A stretch of DNA of 64,000 bases from Microbotryomycetes sp. JL201 (Eukaryota > Basidiomycota > Microbotryomycetes). The stretch is from positions 186,001 through 250,000 of the forward strand of contig JAQYUZ010000013.1 in the NCBI GenBank assembly GCA_033819885.1, read 5' to 3'. The translations under genes and the position numbers were made by a program. Every line of letters begins with the position of its first letter. Position 1 is the first letter of the stretch. Under the pieces are notes generated by a model. That model was not told the DNA's origin, searched no databases, and saw only the letters and a list, made by a program, of their open reading frames with translations. This document shows, in pieces, positions 25,401 to 38,200 of this stretch.

Positions 25401-28400
25401 AAGAGCGTATCGAGAAGCTTGTTCGTCTCGTGTCTCGTCTCCGTTGTGTTTGCAACTGACTTGGGCTCTTCCACAGACTGCTGAGCACGCGGAGACACGC
25501 GAGAGCTTGGTTGGCGCTAGGACTGCACAGGAGCACTTGCAGCAGCGCGTGGCCGACCTTCTGCTCCAGATCACGGCCAAGGAAGAGAAACTGGCAATTT
25601 ACGAAGGTCGCAGCGGTGACACGACTGGCCAAACCGCAGAACAGCAGCTCGAAGTCACGGTTGCGGATCTGCGGTGAGCTGATTTGAGTCGCACTGAAAA
25701 GCTAAGCTGACGCAAGCATTTGCGCAGGACCGAGCTTCGGTCGGTCAAGAGCGAGCTTGAGAGAGCGACTGCGAACGTCGAGCAATACAAGAGTATCGCT
25801 GAGGCCGAGGGTTCTGCTCTGACAGAGCTTACAGCCACTTACGACGAGTACAAGTCGACGACTGACGCATCGATCGCCGAGAAAGAGGTGCGCTCTTTGT
25901 CTCGTCGCTAGTCGGATTACTGAGCTCACGAGACGACGCCGATAGAGCGAGCTCAAGAGCCTGAGGGAACGATTACACTCGTTGACGGCCGATGTCACGG
26001 CCCAGGGCAACCAGAATTCGGAACTGCATCGACAGATCGAACAAGAGCGCGTCGCCTTTGAGAAAGAGCGCAAGATGTTGGAAGACGGAATGGCGAGCCT
26101 GCGTGCTGCTGAACAGACTGCCAAGCAGGCACAATTGGCCGCTCAAGACGATCTGAGGCGACAAGTGCAGCTTGCTCAGGACGCGCACGACAAGTACGAT
26201 CGAGAGCTTGTGGCGCACGCCGAGGACGTCAAGCGGCTTGGCGAGGTCAAAGCCGAGCTCGACAAGGTCCGACAAAGCATGGGAGAATACCAAGCTCAAA
26301 CAGAAGTTGCGAAAGCCAACTTGTTGTCGTCGGAGGAGAGCTGGAACAGGCAGAAGCAAGCTCTAGAGCAAGAATTGTCTGACGTCCGCAAGAGGTGCGC
26401 GCGTTCAGGCTCAAGTGCAATGCTGAGTGCTGAGTATTGACATTTTCCTAGATGCGATGATCTTACGAAGCAAAATTCGCTATTACACGAGCATTTGGAG
26501 ACTTTCAACGCACGAGCCGCTCAGATCCAAGCTCGACAACCTGCAGAAGGCAGCACGGGCGACACAGACCCTGCAGAGGCTATTGCTGCCGCTCAGGAGA
26601 GCTCGTCTGATCAGCTGCGACAAGTCATCAAATACCTTCGCGGCGAAAAAGACATTGTCGACTTCCAGCTCGAATTGGCCAAGCAGGAAGCCGCTCGCTT
26701 GCGCACACAGCTTGAATTCACGTCCCGCAACCTGGACGAGGCGAGACGAAGCCTGTCGGAGGAACGCGCCAAAAGTGGAGAGGCGGCAAGTTTGTCGGCC
26801 CAGCACGCCGAATTGCTCGAGCGCATTCACACGGCAAAACTTCTCCGTGAGAGCAATCAAACCTTGCGGGACGAAAATGAAAGTCAGCTCCGTAAGATTG
26901 GTCAGCTCGAGACGAGATTGCGCGAGACGACTGCCGAACTTGAGCCACTCAAGGAGCAAGTTCAGACGTTGCGAGCAGAAGTCGAAGCGAAGGATCACAA
27001 CATCAAATTGCTCGAGGAAGACAATGAAAGGTGGAAGACCAGGAATCAGACGATCTTGGCGAAATACGAGAGGATCGACCCGGAAGAGTTGCAAGTCCTC
27101 AAGACGGAGGTCGAGGGCTTGAAAGCGCAGTTGGCAGAGAAAGAGGCTGCTGCTGCACAGTTGCAAACTGACCTCGAAGCACAGACCAAATTGGTACGTC
27201 GATCGGAATGCTAGTTACCGATCTCTGCAACGCTAACCATTCGAGCTATTTGCAGGCCGAGTCCATGCGCGAAAATTGGAACTCGAGCCAGGGTCGCTTC
27301 AAGGGCTTACAAACAGTAGCCCGTGCCACTCGAGACGAGAAGAATGCGCTACAGATCGAGGTCAATGAGCTCAAGGCCAAGCTTGAGCAAACTGCCACGG
27401 CAGATGTGAGTCGGACCTCGCGCAAAGTCACGTCGACATGCCGCTCAATTTTTGATCTCGCAGTCGAATACCAGTGCCCAGACTTCAGAGCTTGAGAGTC
27501 GACTGGCCGCTCTGCAAACCGAAAAGGAATCGCTGGAAGCCAAGATCAAAGACTTCGAAGCCAACCTAGAGACGCGAGTCCAAGAACAGGCGGCTGCTCT
27601 GCAAGCACAGCTCGAGGAACAATCAAGGGCTCAATCTGCGTTGCAAGAGCAGTCAAGCAAGAGAGACGAGGAGCTGCAAGCCCAATTGACCACCAAAGAG
27701 GCTGAGCGAGCCAAGCTCGCGGCCCGCGGCGCTGCGCTGTTTGCGGACAACGTACGTTTCCTTTTGCACTCTTGACGCATTTTTTTTTCGTTTTTTTTTG
27801 ATGACATGGCTCTGTCTTCAGAAACGCATGAAGAGTGCAATGGAGCAGCATCCGGTCGCTATTCAGAAGCTAACCGACGAGCACGCCGAAGCAGTAAAGA
27901 AACTCAACGAGCAGATCGACGAACTCAAAAAGGGTGTCGCATCTGACAATTCGGCTGCCATCGAGGAGATTGTTCAAAGTCGTCTTGCCGCGATCGAAAA
28001 GCCGGGCGATGCCGAGATTGAAACGGCCGTCAAAGCGCGAGTTGCAGAGCTCGAAACGAAGCTGGCAAGCGAACGAGAGTCTGCGATAGCTCAAGCTGTC
28101 GCTGCAGCCACCGCACCGCTCAACGACGAACTTGCCAAGCTTCGCCAACAACTCGTCGACGCTGGTACAGCAGCCAGCTCATCCGACTCTGAGGCGCTCG
28201 ACAAACTCAAGGCCGAGTTCGAGGCGTCAAAGAAAAAGATGGAAGACGAATTCGAGGCTGTCAAGACGCGACTTGCAGAACAGGCGAAGGAGCGCGAAGC
28301 TGAATTTACAGCAAAATTGACGAAAGAGGTGACGAAAGCCAAGGCGGAAGCGGCTGCAGCTGTACCGGCGAACAGCGATCAGACACCCGACGTTGACGCT

Positions 28401-29165
28401 CTCGTCAAGGCAAAACTTGATGCGGCCGAAGCCGAACGCGCAGAGGTTCAGCGAAAGGCAATCGAAGAAGCTGTCGCAGCCGCCGTCAAGGAGCAAGAAG
28501 ATGTCAGCGCTGCCAAAGTGGCCGAAAGCAAGAAGAACATGGAAAAGGAAGCTGCGATGCGGACCAACTTGTTATCTGCGAGGATTAAAAAGCTCGAGAA
28601 TCAATTGAAAGAAGCCAAAGGCGAATCGACCTCTAACACGCCGGCAGGGTCGGGCCCGAATACACCTCGTGCTTCTGGTGAGCCAACGAGCCAAGGCAAT
28701 GCGCCAGCAATTGTCACATCTACAAATGGGGGTCCTGCACCGACGCCTGCGTCTCAGGGTCCTGGGCGAGGCGGTGCAGCTGCTGGTAGAGGAAGGGGTG
28801 GTGCAGGCCGTGGTGGCGCGGCTCGTGGCGGAGGAGGTGGCGGCGGTGGTGCGGCGCGTCTTGCTGTCAAGGGCGGCGCCGATTCATCTCCTCAAATTCA
28901 AACTGGCGCACCAGCTCCGGCAGCGGGACCGCCGTCCTTGTCTCTCAAGGGATCGGCGTCGGCAAACCCGGGTCAAAGGCAACCAGGTGGAGTTTTGGGC
29001 GGTTTGCTCAGCAAGACGTTGCAAGCGGCTGCACCTGGTGCCAGCGCACCGAAACGTGCACGGGAGGAAGATGGTCAGGCGGGCGCGGCAGGTCAAACAG
29101 GTGGTGCAGACAAGAGGTTCAAACCCGGCCAATTGCCGAAAGGCGGATCTGGAGGTGCTGCATGA
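22478..29165 (+). CDS. MLP1: TPR/MLP1-family nuclear pore basket protein
   Basis: Long coiled-coil nucleoporin of the nuclear basket, involved in mRNA quality control, export and chromatin anchoring. The start at 22478 (MAEPPPVQPPPGGADADGQ) is followed by almost continuous coiled coil with many Glu/Gln/Leu heptads through to about 28620. A diagnostic block is RSYAEVYSEYIRMEEELIKE followed by RAETKRLSDCLAQILGDIEE near 23697-23820, matching the conserved TPR/MLP segment. Another conserved stretch lies near 26610-27120 (LRGEKDIVDFQLELAKQEAA). The C-terminal part is non-coiled: Ser/Thr/Pro-rich, then an RGG-like GRGRGGAGRGGAARGG patch, and PKRAREED plus DKRFKPG, likely nuclear localisation signals. 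About a dozen small introns change frame; the one at about 27751-27821 has an unusually long poly-T tract. I did not fix every splice site. Confidence 0.88.
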
Positions 29166-29291
29166 GTGGTTTCATGACTTTATATCGGTTTGGTATGTGT
29201 GTACTGAATTTTCATTGCGATTGAAAGCAAGAACACATCACTTGAGCATCTGCAAACTTTGTTTGTCGGGAACAGAACGGTGGTATACACT

Positions 29292-32200
29292 CTAGTGAAA
29301 GATCTTGCGCATGGCCCTGACCAACTTGCCATCTTTCTTGACTTTGCTGACTTGCGACACCTGGCTCGCAGGGACGCTGACGGCTGAATCCTCGGTGGCG
29401 GCCGTGTCTGTGGAAGCTCGAACGGAAGGAGCGAAAGGCGCCGTGAAAAGTGACAAGACTGAGCGACGACTGTGAAGGGTTGAAGTACGAGACGAAGGTC
29501 GGTACTCTGTCAATGGCCTTGACATGCTACCGTGACATTGTGTCAGCCGATCATTTCTTTTCACAAGGGGCAAAACTTACGACGTTGAAGTTGACGGCCG
29601 GGTCATGCGTTCGAAGGAAGGTCTGACTGGCGAAGTTGACCCAACAGCAACACAACTGATTCTCTGTGCAGCTCTTGTGCGTTTACGTTTCGGGGTTGAC
29701 AACGTCAGAGTCGGCTCGTCAACCTCATTGTCGGCATCTCGTTCAGGCTCATCGTCGTCAGAATCGACGCATTTCGGCACCCCTGACACTTGTTTCAGCG
29801 GGACGCTGATAGCTGATATTGAAAGGAAACCAGCTTACAAGTAGGCAAAGTCCGGCCTTGTTCGACGATTCGTGAAGGTGGAGGCGAGCTGATTTCGCTC
29901 GAGCCATTAACCTGACTAGGCAGGTCTACTTGCGCATCACCAGCTTCAGACTCGTCGTCACCACTCTCTGTCAAGTAGATCGGGGGCACTTTGCGGATAT
30001 TTGTCGGGATTCGACGGTGAGTTCGTTTGAAAGAAGCCGACGGTTCAAGATCATACGCGCTCAAGTCGGCTTCAAAGACTATGTCTGTTAGACCAAGAGT
30101 GTTAGGTCAAGCGTTTTTGAACGTCTGCGAGGACGGAAACCCACCGGAGTCGACCGCTGAGTTGTCTGGCTCGACCTCATCAATCTTGCCTGCAAATGAC
30201 GGAGCGAGGGACGGCCGGATCTTGACGCCTCGTGTTTCGGTCTTGCTTGACCTGAGCTGAGTCGAGGACGTTTGACGCGAAGGCGCTCGCACTTTATGTG
30301 GCGCACCGACGTTTGATTTTGCTAACGCAGCGTTGTCGGTATGCATGAGGCTCACGGTAGACTCTGAACGCCTATTACCCGCCACTGAGAGATAAGTCAG
30401 TGACTCATGCCTGCTGACTGGAAGCCTTTGATACATACATTGTTCGGCAAAATGGCGCAGGTCAGCGGGCGAAATAATCTTTTGATGGACTGGCTCAGTT
30501 ATCTCAGGACAGATTTGCTGACTTTCTGCGTCCGGCAAAGATCGATTCGAGCTGCCAAAGACGGAATGCAGCTGTCGGGAGAATGAGATCTGGCGAGTGC
30601 GGGTCTTGGACTGGGGCGTTGTGACGGGCTCTGATCGTGGCACGAGAGAAATCAGCCGAAGCCGACATTGCTTATTCGATCTACTCGCCAGGAGGGGCAT
30701 CGATCGAGGTCGGAACATGCAGAGTTGGCACCGAGGGTTTCGCGGGGCTTGACCTTTTAGCAGCATTCACAATTGACGACTTGATTTTACGCAGACCGAG
30801 TATAGCGACCGGAGCCTGCCTTTGACGTTCTGTCAAGCAAAGATATCGACGATGAGAAGAGCTGGTATGAAGAATCGAAGCAAAGCTCACTGGGATCGTC
30901 AAGGCCAGCACCTATTCCAGCTGGCGACAGTCGACCACTGTTGCTCTTGATTGTATCGTCGAACCCAGCTGAAGACGGAAAGACAGTCTCGACTACTATA
31001 GGCTCCAAACGAGGTCGGGTTCGTGAGTCTGAGCCGCCACCTTCAGAAACCTCGCTGGAGAGGATGTCTTGAAAGCCGAGGTCTGGATGCGACATCTGGG
31101 CCATCTTCGTTCTGGTCGCTATCGCAGTCTGTGCCGTCTTTGCATCTAGCACGAGCGAATTGGCTCGACTCGCTGTAGTTCGGACAGGTATTCTTGACGG
31201 CGCTCTCGGGCCACGCATTGAAGCCGTAGACTTTTGGAGTTGGAGTTTCTTCGCTGCGATGTCTCTCGGCGGGTGAGCGAGCACATTCGTGTCTTGGAGA
31301 ATAAATGGACGCGGCGAAAATACACCTGTCGATACCGTGTGCTGAGACTTGAGTGGAGCTGTGCAACGTCTCTGTCAGCGGAAAGGAAAATCAAGGCTTG
31401 AGATCATGTCAACAAACTCTTCAGGGCCGTTTGGTCTTGATCTGGGTCTTCGAAAACTTTGATGTCTCCTTGCTTCTTGGCTTTCTGGCGAGCAGGAGAC
31501 TTTGAGGGGCGAGTCGGACTCGGCACAGGATTGCGCTGTGCTTGTTCTGGAAGGAAAAAGGCGTGCTTGAGAGCTTGGCCGCATCCTTTTACGCGAGCGC
31601 GAGGGTCTGGCTCGACCATTGAGCGAATCAAGTCGGCAAAGTCTGCACCATGGCGTCTGAGACATGCGGCATCGGGTATGATGAAATGGAAAGGACTTAC
31701 CCTGTGAGATGCGCATCTCTCCAAAAAACTTGCGTGAAAGTGTGCGCTTATCTGTTGCGCCACCGTTAGCAAACAGGCTTCGCCCATGATGTTGGACTCA
31801 CAATACACTTCAAGCGCATCGCGGGTGAGGAACTCTTCCTTGTCATGTTCTTCAAAAGGTGTTCGCCCGACTACGATCTCGTACAGCGTGACGCCGAGCG
31901 CCCAAACGTCTGAGCTGCGTTCATCGTGCAATGCACCCTTGGCCCGAAGCGGGTCAAGGTATTCTATACCGCGCAGACTTCAGCAAAAGGAAGCAGGATT
32001 CTGGTGCAACTCTACTGACCTGGCGTGCCCCAGCTCAATGAACTCAAAAATCTGTCGGTCGCCGACGCGGGATAAAGTTTGGCAAAGCCAAAGTCGATCA
32101 ACACTGCCATGTCCTGTCGGCTGAGCATAATGTTGGAAGGTTTGATGTCGTTGTGCGTGACACCCCGGGCATGTAAGTAATCGACGGCAGAGAGAAGTTG

Positions 32201-32953
32201 TCGAAAGTAGGGCTTGGCAGATTGCTCTGGCAATGAGATCGGAATGAGACGAGGATGATGATCCATGACGATGATCGCATAAGAAGGTGTGATAACGAAT
32301 GAGTGGAAGCGTATGATGTTTGGGTGAAGTAGCGAACGTAAATTCCGAATCGCCCTGCGCGGCGTAGTCACACAAGTTCAGCGGAATCACGGCGCTTCTT
32401 TGCCAGCACAAGATAGCAGTGACTGACTTGTATTCTTGCCAAAGTGACTTTACGCGGGCACTCGAAGTCGTGCTCTTGGAACGATGCACGAGCTTTGTAG
32501 AGACGGTCAACCCTTTCTTTGGCTCTGTGCGCTTCTTGCACTCCCACACGCTCCCCTACGATTGTCGGATGATCAGAAGTGCAGTCTTAACGAAGCAGGG
32601 TTCTCAAACTTGCCCAGTTCCCAAAGCCGATCTCCGCCACGAACCTACCAAGTTTGCATAAGACTGGGTATCTTGACGGTTACACTGTGAACTCACACAT
32701 AGTTACTGGCCAATACGGCATCAGAGCACGAAAGGATATCCTTATGATCCGCTGGACTGTCGCTCGAGTTCGAACTCGCTGATTGTGGCGACTGCTTCGG
32801 CACTTTGACGGACGACACCGTTCGCGTCGACATCGGGCTCGACCTCGTTGAGGACGAAAACAGGCGCGCGGAAGCAGGAGACGTGGACAACGATCGGTCA
32901 TTGACGAACGATTCAGCCAGGATGGGCATGATGCCTTGTGCTCGCGGTGACAT
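29292..32953 (-). CDS. Serine/threonine protein kinase with long Ser-rich tail
   Basis: The N-terminal exon begins MSPRAQGIMPILAES and is Ser-rich. The kinase domain starts with YVFVAEIGFGNWGSVWECKK (a Gly-loop with Asn-Trp in place of the more common residues). VSTKLVHR follows with the probable ATP-binding Lys, then HPNIIRFHSF, IIVMDHHP, a catalytic loop GVTHNDIKPSNIML (HND instead of HRD, catalytic Asp kept), IDFGFAK, WGTPEYLDPLRAKG, and SSDVWALGVTLYEIVVGRTP. The lobe ends with DFADLIRSMVEPDPRARV. A tail of several hundred residues follows, rich in Ser, Arg and Thr with acidic patches (ESGDDESEAGD, DSDDDEPERDAD), ending in GKLVRAMRKIFH. The intron between GNW and GSVW uses a GC donor. I joined the tail exons by frame and splice signals; the tail could be a second gene. 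The subfamily is not recognised. Confidence 0.7.
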
Positions 32954-33347
32954 TGTCAAATGTCGAGAACGTCTCCCAGTCAGTTGGCGTAAATGAAACG
33001 CGTTGATCCGCAGATTCAGTCGAGGTTTGGGTAGCCTCGCAGCTTTGATCTCGCTGTAGTACTTTCACGTCGTCGTCGCTCTCACGTTCGGTCGTGTTGC
33101 CGCTTGTCCACTGCGTCACTCCTCAAGTCGCTTGGGCTAGTCTTCACGTTGTGAGTCGTCAATGTGGTCGGAAACGAAGGCCGCCTGTCGTTCAACTTGG
33201 TAAACAAACATACGGACGCACGTTGCGTCGCGTGTGTCCGTGCACGTCCACCGGTTGGCGTTGTCCGCGTCGCGTTTGTCCGAGCGCTCGTGGCTCCTCG
33301 CCTGAGCAAAGCTTCACCCAAACAGCTGTTATCATGACACTACAGAT
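32954..33347 (-). other. Kinase 5' flank and F-box gene 3' flank
   Basis: A minus-strand open frame (32913-33119) runs into the kinase start from upstream without an ATG, and contains a protein-like stretch (RVSFTPTDWETFSTFDN). It is therefore possible that the kinase has an additional 5' exon, or that this is 5' UTR. Nothing else is visible. Confidence 0.35.
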
Positions 33348-34865
33348 CTATCCTCTCGTATCAACAAACCACCAAAAAGGTCCAACTGGCCCAGGAGCTG
33401 CTTCAGCGCCCTCGATCGTGCTCGCATGTTGCCACGTGCCCATGACACCCATCTTGCTCCTCTCCTGACCTATCTGCAGCCCTGACAAGATCCACTGGTC
33501 TCGTCCTTCGTACATAATAGTGAACAGCCACCTGATGGCATCATCCTGTTCGTGATCGCCTCTAGTGACGGAACCTTGGACGGTCAACTGCGGGAACTCG
33601 ATGGCGTGAGGCGTTACTAATTTGCCAGTAAACAACAATTGTGGATAGGGGTTCTCGGCTGTAGGTTCTTCTGTACAGTCTGCGAGCTGCATCTCGAGTG
33701 TAAGCAATTCGCCTGAAGCGCAAAGTCAGCATCGCAGACGCGTCCTCCTGTGCGATAGACGCGAACCTATTCCCTGTCGCCTTAAGTGAGCCGGTGGAAT
33801 AGCAGTGTGCGCGAACGCAGGCGAGTTGATGACTGAAAAAAAGAAATCGCAGTGAGCGGATGTGGCACGCAGATCGCGGCGACTGCTCACGACTATGAAC
33901 TTGAAAGTCGATGAACGCGTCTGAGAGCCACAAAGTCAGCAGGGTGGACAGCAAAGAAACCAGACAACTGACACGTTCCGACCCATTTCAGCTCTACACC
34001 GGCCCAGTCTTTCGGATTCCGGCTTTTGCCAGCTCCTCCCGTGGCCGTGTCAGACCAGGCCCTCGATCCGGGCAATTCGAGCTTCGTGCGACTACCAGGC
34101 AACATGCCCCAATCTTCACTGATTATAGCGTCTCTGACGTTGTCTACGAGCACGTTGCGCGTAGCTTCGACATGCAACCATTGCACAGAACAATCCGCGC
34201 CAAACAGTTTGTTTGCAGCCGTGTACGTGCGCCGGATTGAACGAAAGATGTGCGGCGCTTGAAAAGACTGAGCCATTGGACCGTAAAAGCATTTGAATTG
34301 GTTGAGCAAATTGGTAAACTCGACGGCCTGCTCAACCGTTGCTAGCAACAAGCAGCTCTCGGCAAACTTGACGACCCGAAACACAAACTCGTCGTCTGCC
34401 GGCAATAGCTGATGCAGGATCCGTATGTTGCGAGAAGGTGTGCCGTCGTCATTGATGTAGCCTTGACGCGCAATCTCGACCACGTTCCTGAGCAAGTTCA
34501 AGTAGCCGAGCGGTTCGATAGTTGGTCGAGCTTGGCATTTGAATCCTTGCAATACGTTGCGCATGAGCGTCCTTTGCTTCAAATCACTTTCGTAAGTCGA
34601 ATCATGCGTCAACGGCCGAGCATCGTATTCTCGCAGGAACACTGAGCGGAACAGGGGCTCATTGCCAACTGTCCACGAGTGCAGGAGCCGGCATGTCCGC
34701 GCTAAAGCAGACAGATCAGCTGGTTGGAGGTGTGTGGCAATCGCAAACAAGACCTGCAAGTAGATTGAGCAAGCGTCAACCCACGGGAGGCTCGGGCTTG
34801 AGACCCCCACCGCGTGAGCTCACTTCAGACGGCAAAGACAGCAACAGAGATTCTGTCCGAATCAT
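33348..34865 (-). CDS. F-box domain protein with conserved C-terminal region
   Basis: Likely substrate receptor of an SCF (Skp1-Cullin-F-box) ubiquitin ligase. The start at 34865 gives MIRTESLLLSLPSE. A GT-AG intron of about 70 nt joins it to VLFAIATHLQPADLSALART followed by CRLLHSW, which makes a textbook F-box (LPxEVLxxIxxxLxxxDLxxLxxxC). The remaining part has no WD40 or LRR repeats that I can see. It contains PNDDG-like and KDWAGVELKW segments and a C-terminal block (RWLFTIMYEGRDQWILSGLQ, then MGVMGTW and GPVGPFWWFVDTRG) that I believe recurs in fungal F-box proteins of unknown target. The first of three downstream introns lies near 33900. The target protein is unknown. Confidence 0.78.
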
Positions 34866-35205
34866 GGCTGAATGTGCCGAGCTTGAGCTGCCGCGTGCAC
34901 GCGGCTGAGGCCAACAAACTTCGGAGAGCGTAAAGCCGAACTCCGAACTTGGTCGTGTGGTGCAATCAGGTCAAGCTGCACGTGGTCTGTAGCAGCGCAC
35001 GATGGCGTGTGTTGTGCAAAGTCACCCTGAAGGCGGTATGAGGCGTCTGAAGAAAGAAATACTCGTCGAGAGCCCGACCGTCGCGCCCCACATTTTGAAA
35101 TTGAGATTACGAATACATTCCATTCCGATGCAAAGTGTGGTAAAACGAAGCTTGTGATGCTAATGGAAAAACGAAATATGTAACCGTGAAAACTTCGCGT
35201 GCTCA
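34866..35205 (-). other. Intergenic region
   Basis: These 340 bases lie between the F-box gene start and the stop of the large coiled-coil gene, both on the minus strand. No conserved element or RNA gene is recognised. Confidence 0.35.
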
Positions 35206-38200
35206 TCAGACTCGGCTGTTCATCGTTTGCTGGGCAGCCAATCGTCTCCTCAGATCGGCCAGTTTGTTTTGCGTCTGGCTCGCGCTGACGCTCGGTAGAC
35301 CTGCGCTGTTGACGCCGACAGTCTTGAGCGCCTCGCGTGCAGGCTGAGCAGATGTGGCGGCAGGCTTCAATGGCACCAATCCATCTGATGAAGGCAGTTG
35401 ACCGATTTTCCTCGCCGACGGTGGAGCAGCCATCCCGTTCTCCTTTGAGGACACATCGGCAACGATTGCGCGCGGTTGCACAGTAGCCGGATCAAACTCG
35501 GATGGCGCCCTGCGCTTCTTGCTAGTCGAGCATTGTCCCCCCAGTATCGTAGCGTTCGAAGGCGTACTTGGTGCCTTGATGGCAGCTACTTGAGGCGCGA
35601 CAGCAGAAGCCACAGCTGCCTTTGTGACAATCAGGTCGCGTTGCAGTGACGAGACCTTGGCTTTGAGCTTTTCGATTTGCGCGAGGTGTCGTTTCTGTGC
35701 TTTGAGAACCTGCAAAAACATCGCTGTAAGTCTTGTCTGCCTGAGGACCAATGCGAGACAGACTCGCCTCCATGTATTTCTCGTCCGTTTCTTCAATCTC
35801 TGCCTCCTTGCTCTCGAGCTGACTCGACATGGCCTTAACTTGGTCCTCCAGCTCTTGCACAAGCTCTGGCGATGATTCGGATTTGTCTCGCGTTTCAAGC
35901 TCGCGAGTGAGTTGCTCGACACGCTTGTCTGCCTCATCCTTGAGTTGCTCGACTTGTTGCATAGAGTCGAGCACTTCGCGAATATCGCTGTGAGCCTTGC
36001 GTTCGACTTCAGCTAGTTCTGGGTACCGGTTTAAGTCAGCATTGGCTACGTCTTCCACAAGTATCGAGACTGACTGTCAACCAAGCCACGCTTGTCTTGC
36101 TCGAGCGAAACCGCGATCTGGTCAAGGCCTGCAACAAGATCGCTGAGAAAGGCAGGCAGATGCTTGACCCGCACCGATACTTACGAGCAATTTCGCCCTT
36201 GAGCGCCTCGACATCAGTTTCGGCAGTACGTGCCAAACCTCTCAACGTCTTGTTCTCCCTCATGGCGGCATCTAAAGCGGCTTGCACTTTGTCGAGTCCC
36301 TCTCGCTCGACTTGCACAGCTGCCATAGCCTCATCTCGAGCCTTGCCCACAAGTTCTCTTTCACCTTCGAGTTGTCGCGCAAGATTACCAGCTTCGACCT
36401 GAGCATCACGCAGTTGCCTTTCGAGCAAATCCGCTTCTTGAGCTCGCGCAGCCAACTTGTCAAACTGAGCTTCCATATTGATGAGTTCATTCTGAGCTTG
36501 CACAAGTTCGTTCGTGAGCTGCTCCTTCTCGGCCACGAGTGCCTCAGTCGTACGCGAAATGTCATCAAGTTCGGCTCTAGCAGCTCGTTCTTGGGCGTCT
36601 AGCGCTTCGAGAACTTCTGCAAGGTCGGTTCGTGCGGTTCGCAGGTCTGCCTCAAGTGCAGTTATCTTGAGTTGAGACGCTTCCAAGTCGGCTGTTGATG
36701 GCAATGATGCGAGGTCGATCCGTGCAGCATCAAGAGAAGCTTGTAGCTCGCCTGCCAGCTGTTCCGAATGTGCAATCTTGGCTTGAGCGGTATCCAGGTC
36801 CTCTTGAACAATCGCAAGCTTCGATCGAAGGGCTTCATTCGAGGTCGTCTCTAGTTGTGCGACCAAGGCCTCTTTCTCGGCCAGCAACGCTCGTAAAGAC
36901 GCTTGCTCTTGAGCAGAATCTTCCAACCGTCCCTCCATGGCGAACAAAGTTGGTCGGAGCGCTTCGAAGCTGGCCTTTGCCGATTCTAACTCGCCAACAA
37001 TGTCGGCGTGGCGTTGGTGAGCCTGCTCGAGGTGAGCTTCGAGCTCGTGCAAACGCTCTTGATCGAGCCGAGCGACTTGCTGCAGGTCTTGCAGCTCTTC
37101 ACGGGCGTCGATGAGGTCAGCGTCTTTGAGTTGCAAGTCCAACTCGAGTTGTTTGATCTCTCCTTGACGATCTTCCAAGGCTTGTTCAAGCCGAAGTTTG
37201 TCGTTTGCGAGCTGAGTGATTTGGTTCTGCATACTAGTCTCGCGCTCGTCGGCGTCTGCAACAATCTCCCGAGCCTCATTCAAGTGGTCTTCGAGTTCGG
37301 CTTGGGCATCGACGGCCGTCTTAGGCTCGGCTTGCAACTCGTCAATCTGAGCGGTCACGTCTCGAAGCTTCTGTTCGAGGTCAACGACTTTGGCATCGTC
37401 TGATGTCTTACGCACCGACGCCAAATCAACTGTATCGTCCTCGTCACCGTCATTTGCCGCGAGCTTGCTCTGTAGCGCGACGATCATTTGCTCCTGGCGG
37501 CCTATCTGGTCTGTGCGTCTTGAAATGCTGTCGAACAAACTTCTGATCAGCGGTCTGGTATTGAGAGGTCGCCGAATGTCAACTTACCGGCCTTGAAGGC
37601 TCTCGACCTCGAGCTCAAGCTCAGCGCATCGTCTTTCGAGATTTTCGTCGAGCTTGGACCGGCTGCCACGCTGCTCGTCCAACCGCCGCTCGAGGTTGTC
37701 TACTTTTACCGCAGATTCTGCCAATTCTCTAGCCAATGTCTCTGCATCTCTTGCCATTTCATCGTATTTTGTGACTTTGGCTTGAGCTTCGCCAAGTTGC
37801 AGTTCGAGTTGGTTAAGTCTCTCTTGCGGGTCTTGCGATTCCACCGTAGACAAAGCTGGATCAGCTGACGCCAGAGCCGTTTGGAGGTCATCCACCTGAG
37901 CTTGAAGCGACGCAACCTTTATAGACGACTCGGTTCGTGCAAAGTCTAGCTGCTCGCGCAAGTCGTTGCGCTCTGCCCGTAAGCGCATCACAAGCGCTTC
38001 ACCATCTGCTTGTAGGCCTTCGCTAGGGCTTTTGCTCCTCAGGTCCACAATCAATTCGACGTTCTTGACGGCCGCTTGAACCTCGACAAGCTCTGCTTTC
38101 AATGAGATAGCTGTAGCCTCCGTCGTCTCGAGCTTGAGTCGCAGCTCTTCAACGTCTGCCAGCTTGTCAGTGAGCACACTAGTTCTTTCGCGTTCCTCGA

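Noticed and set aside
31375-31716. Possible separate gene start between kinase domain and tail
   Set aside because: A GTTTGT...GCACAG intron restores a continuous frame from the kinase into the tail (ALK to TPLKSQ), so a single gene is the simpler reading, though not proven.
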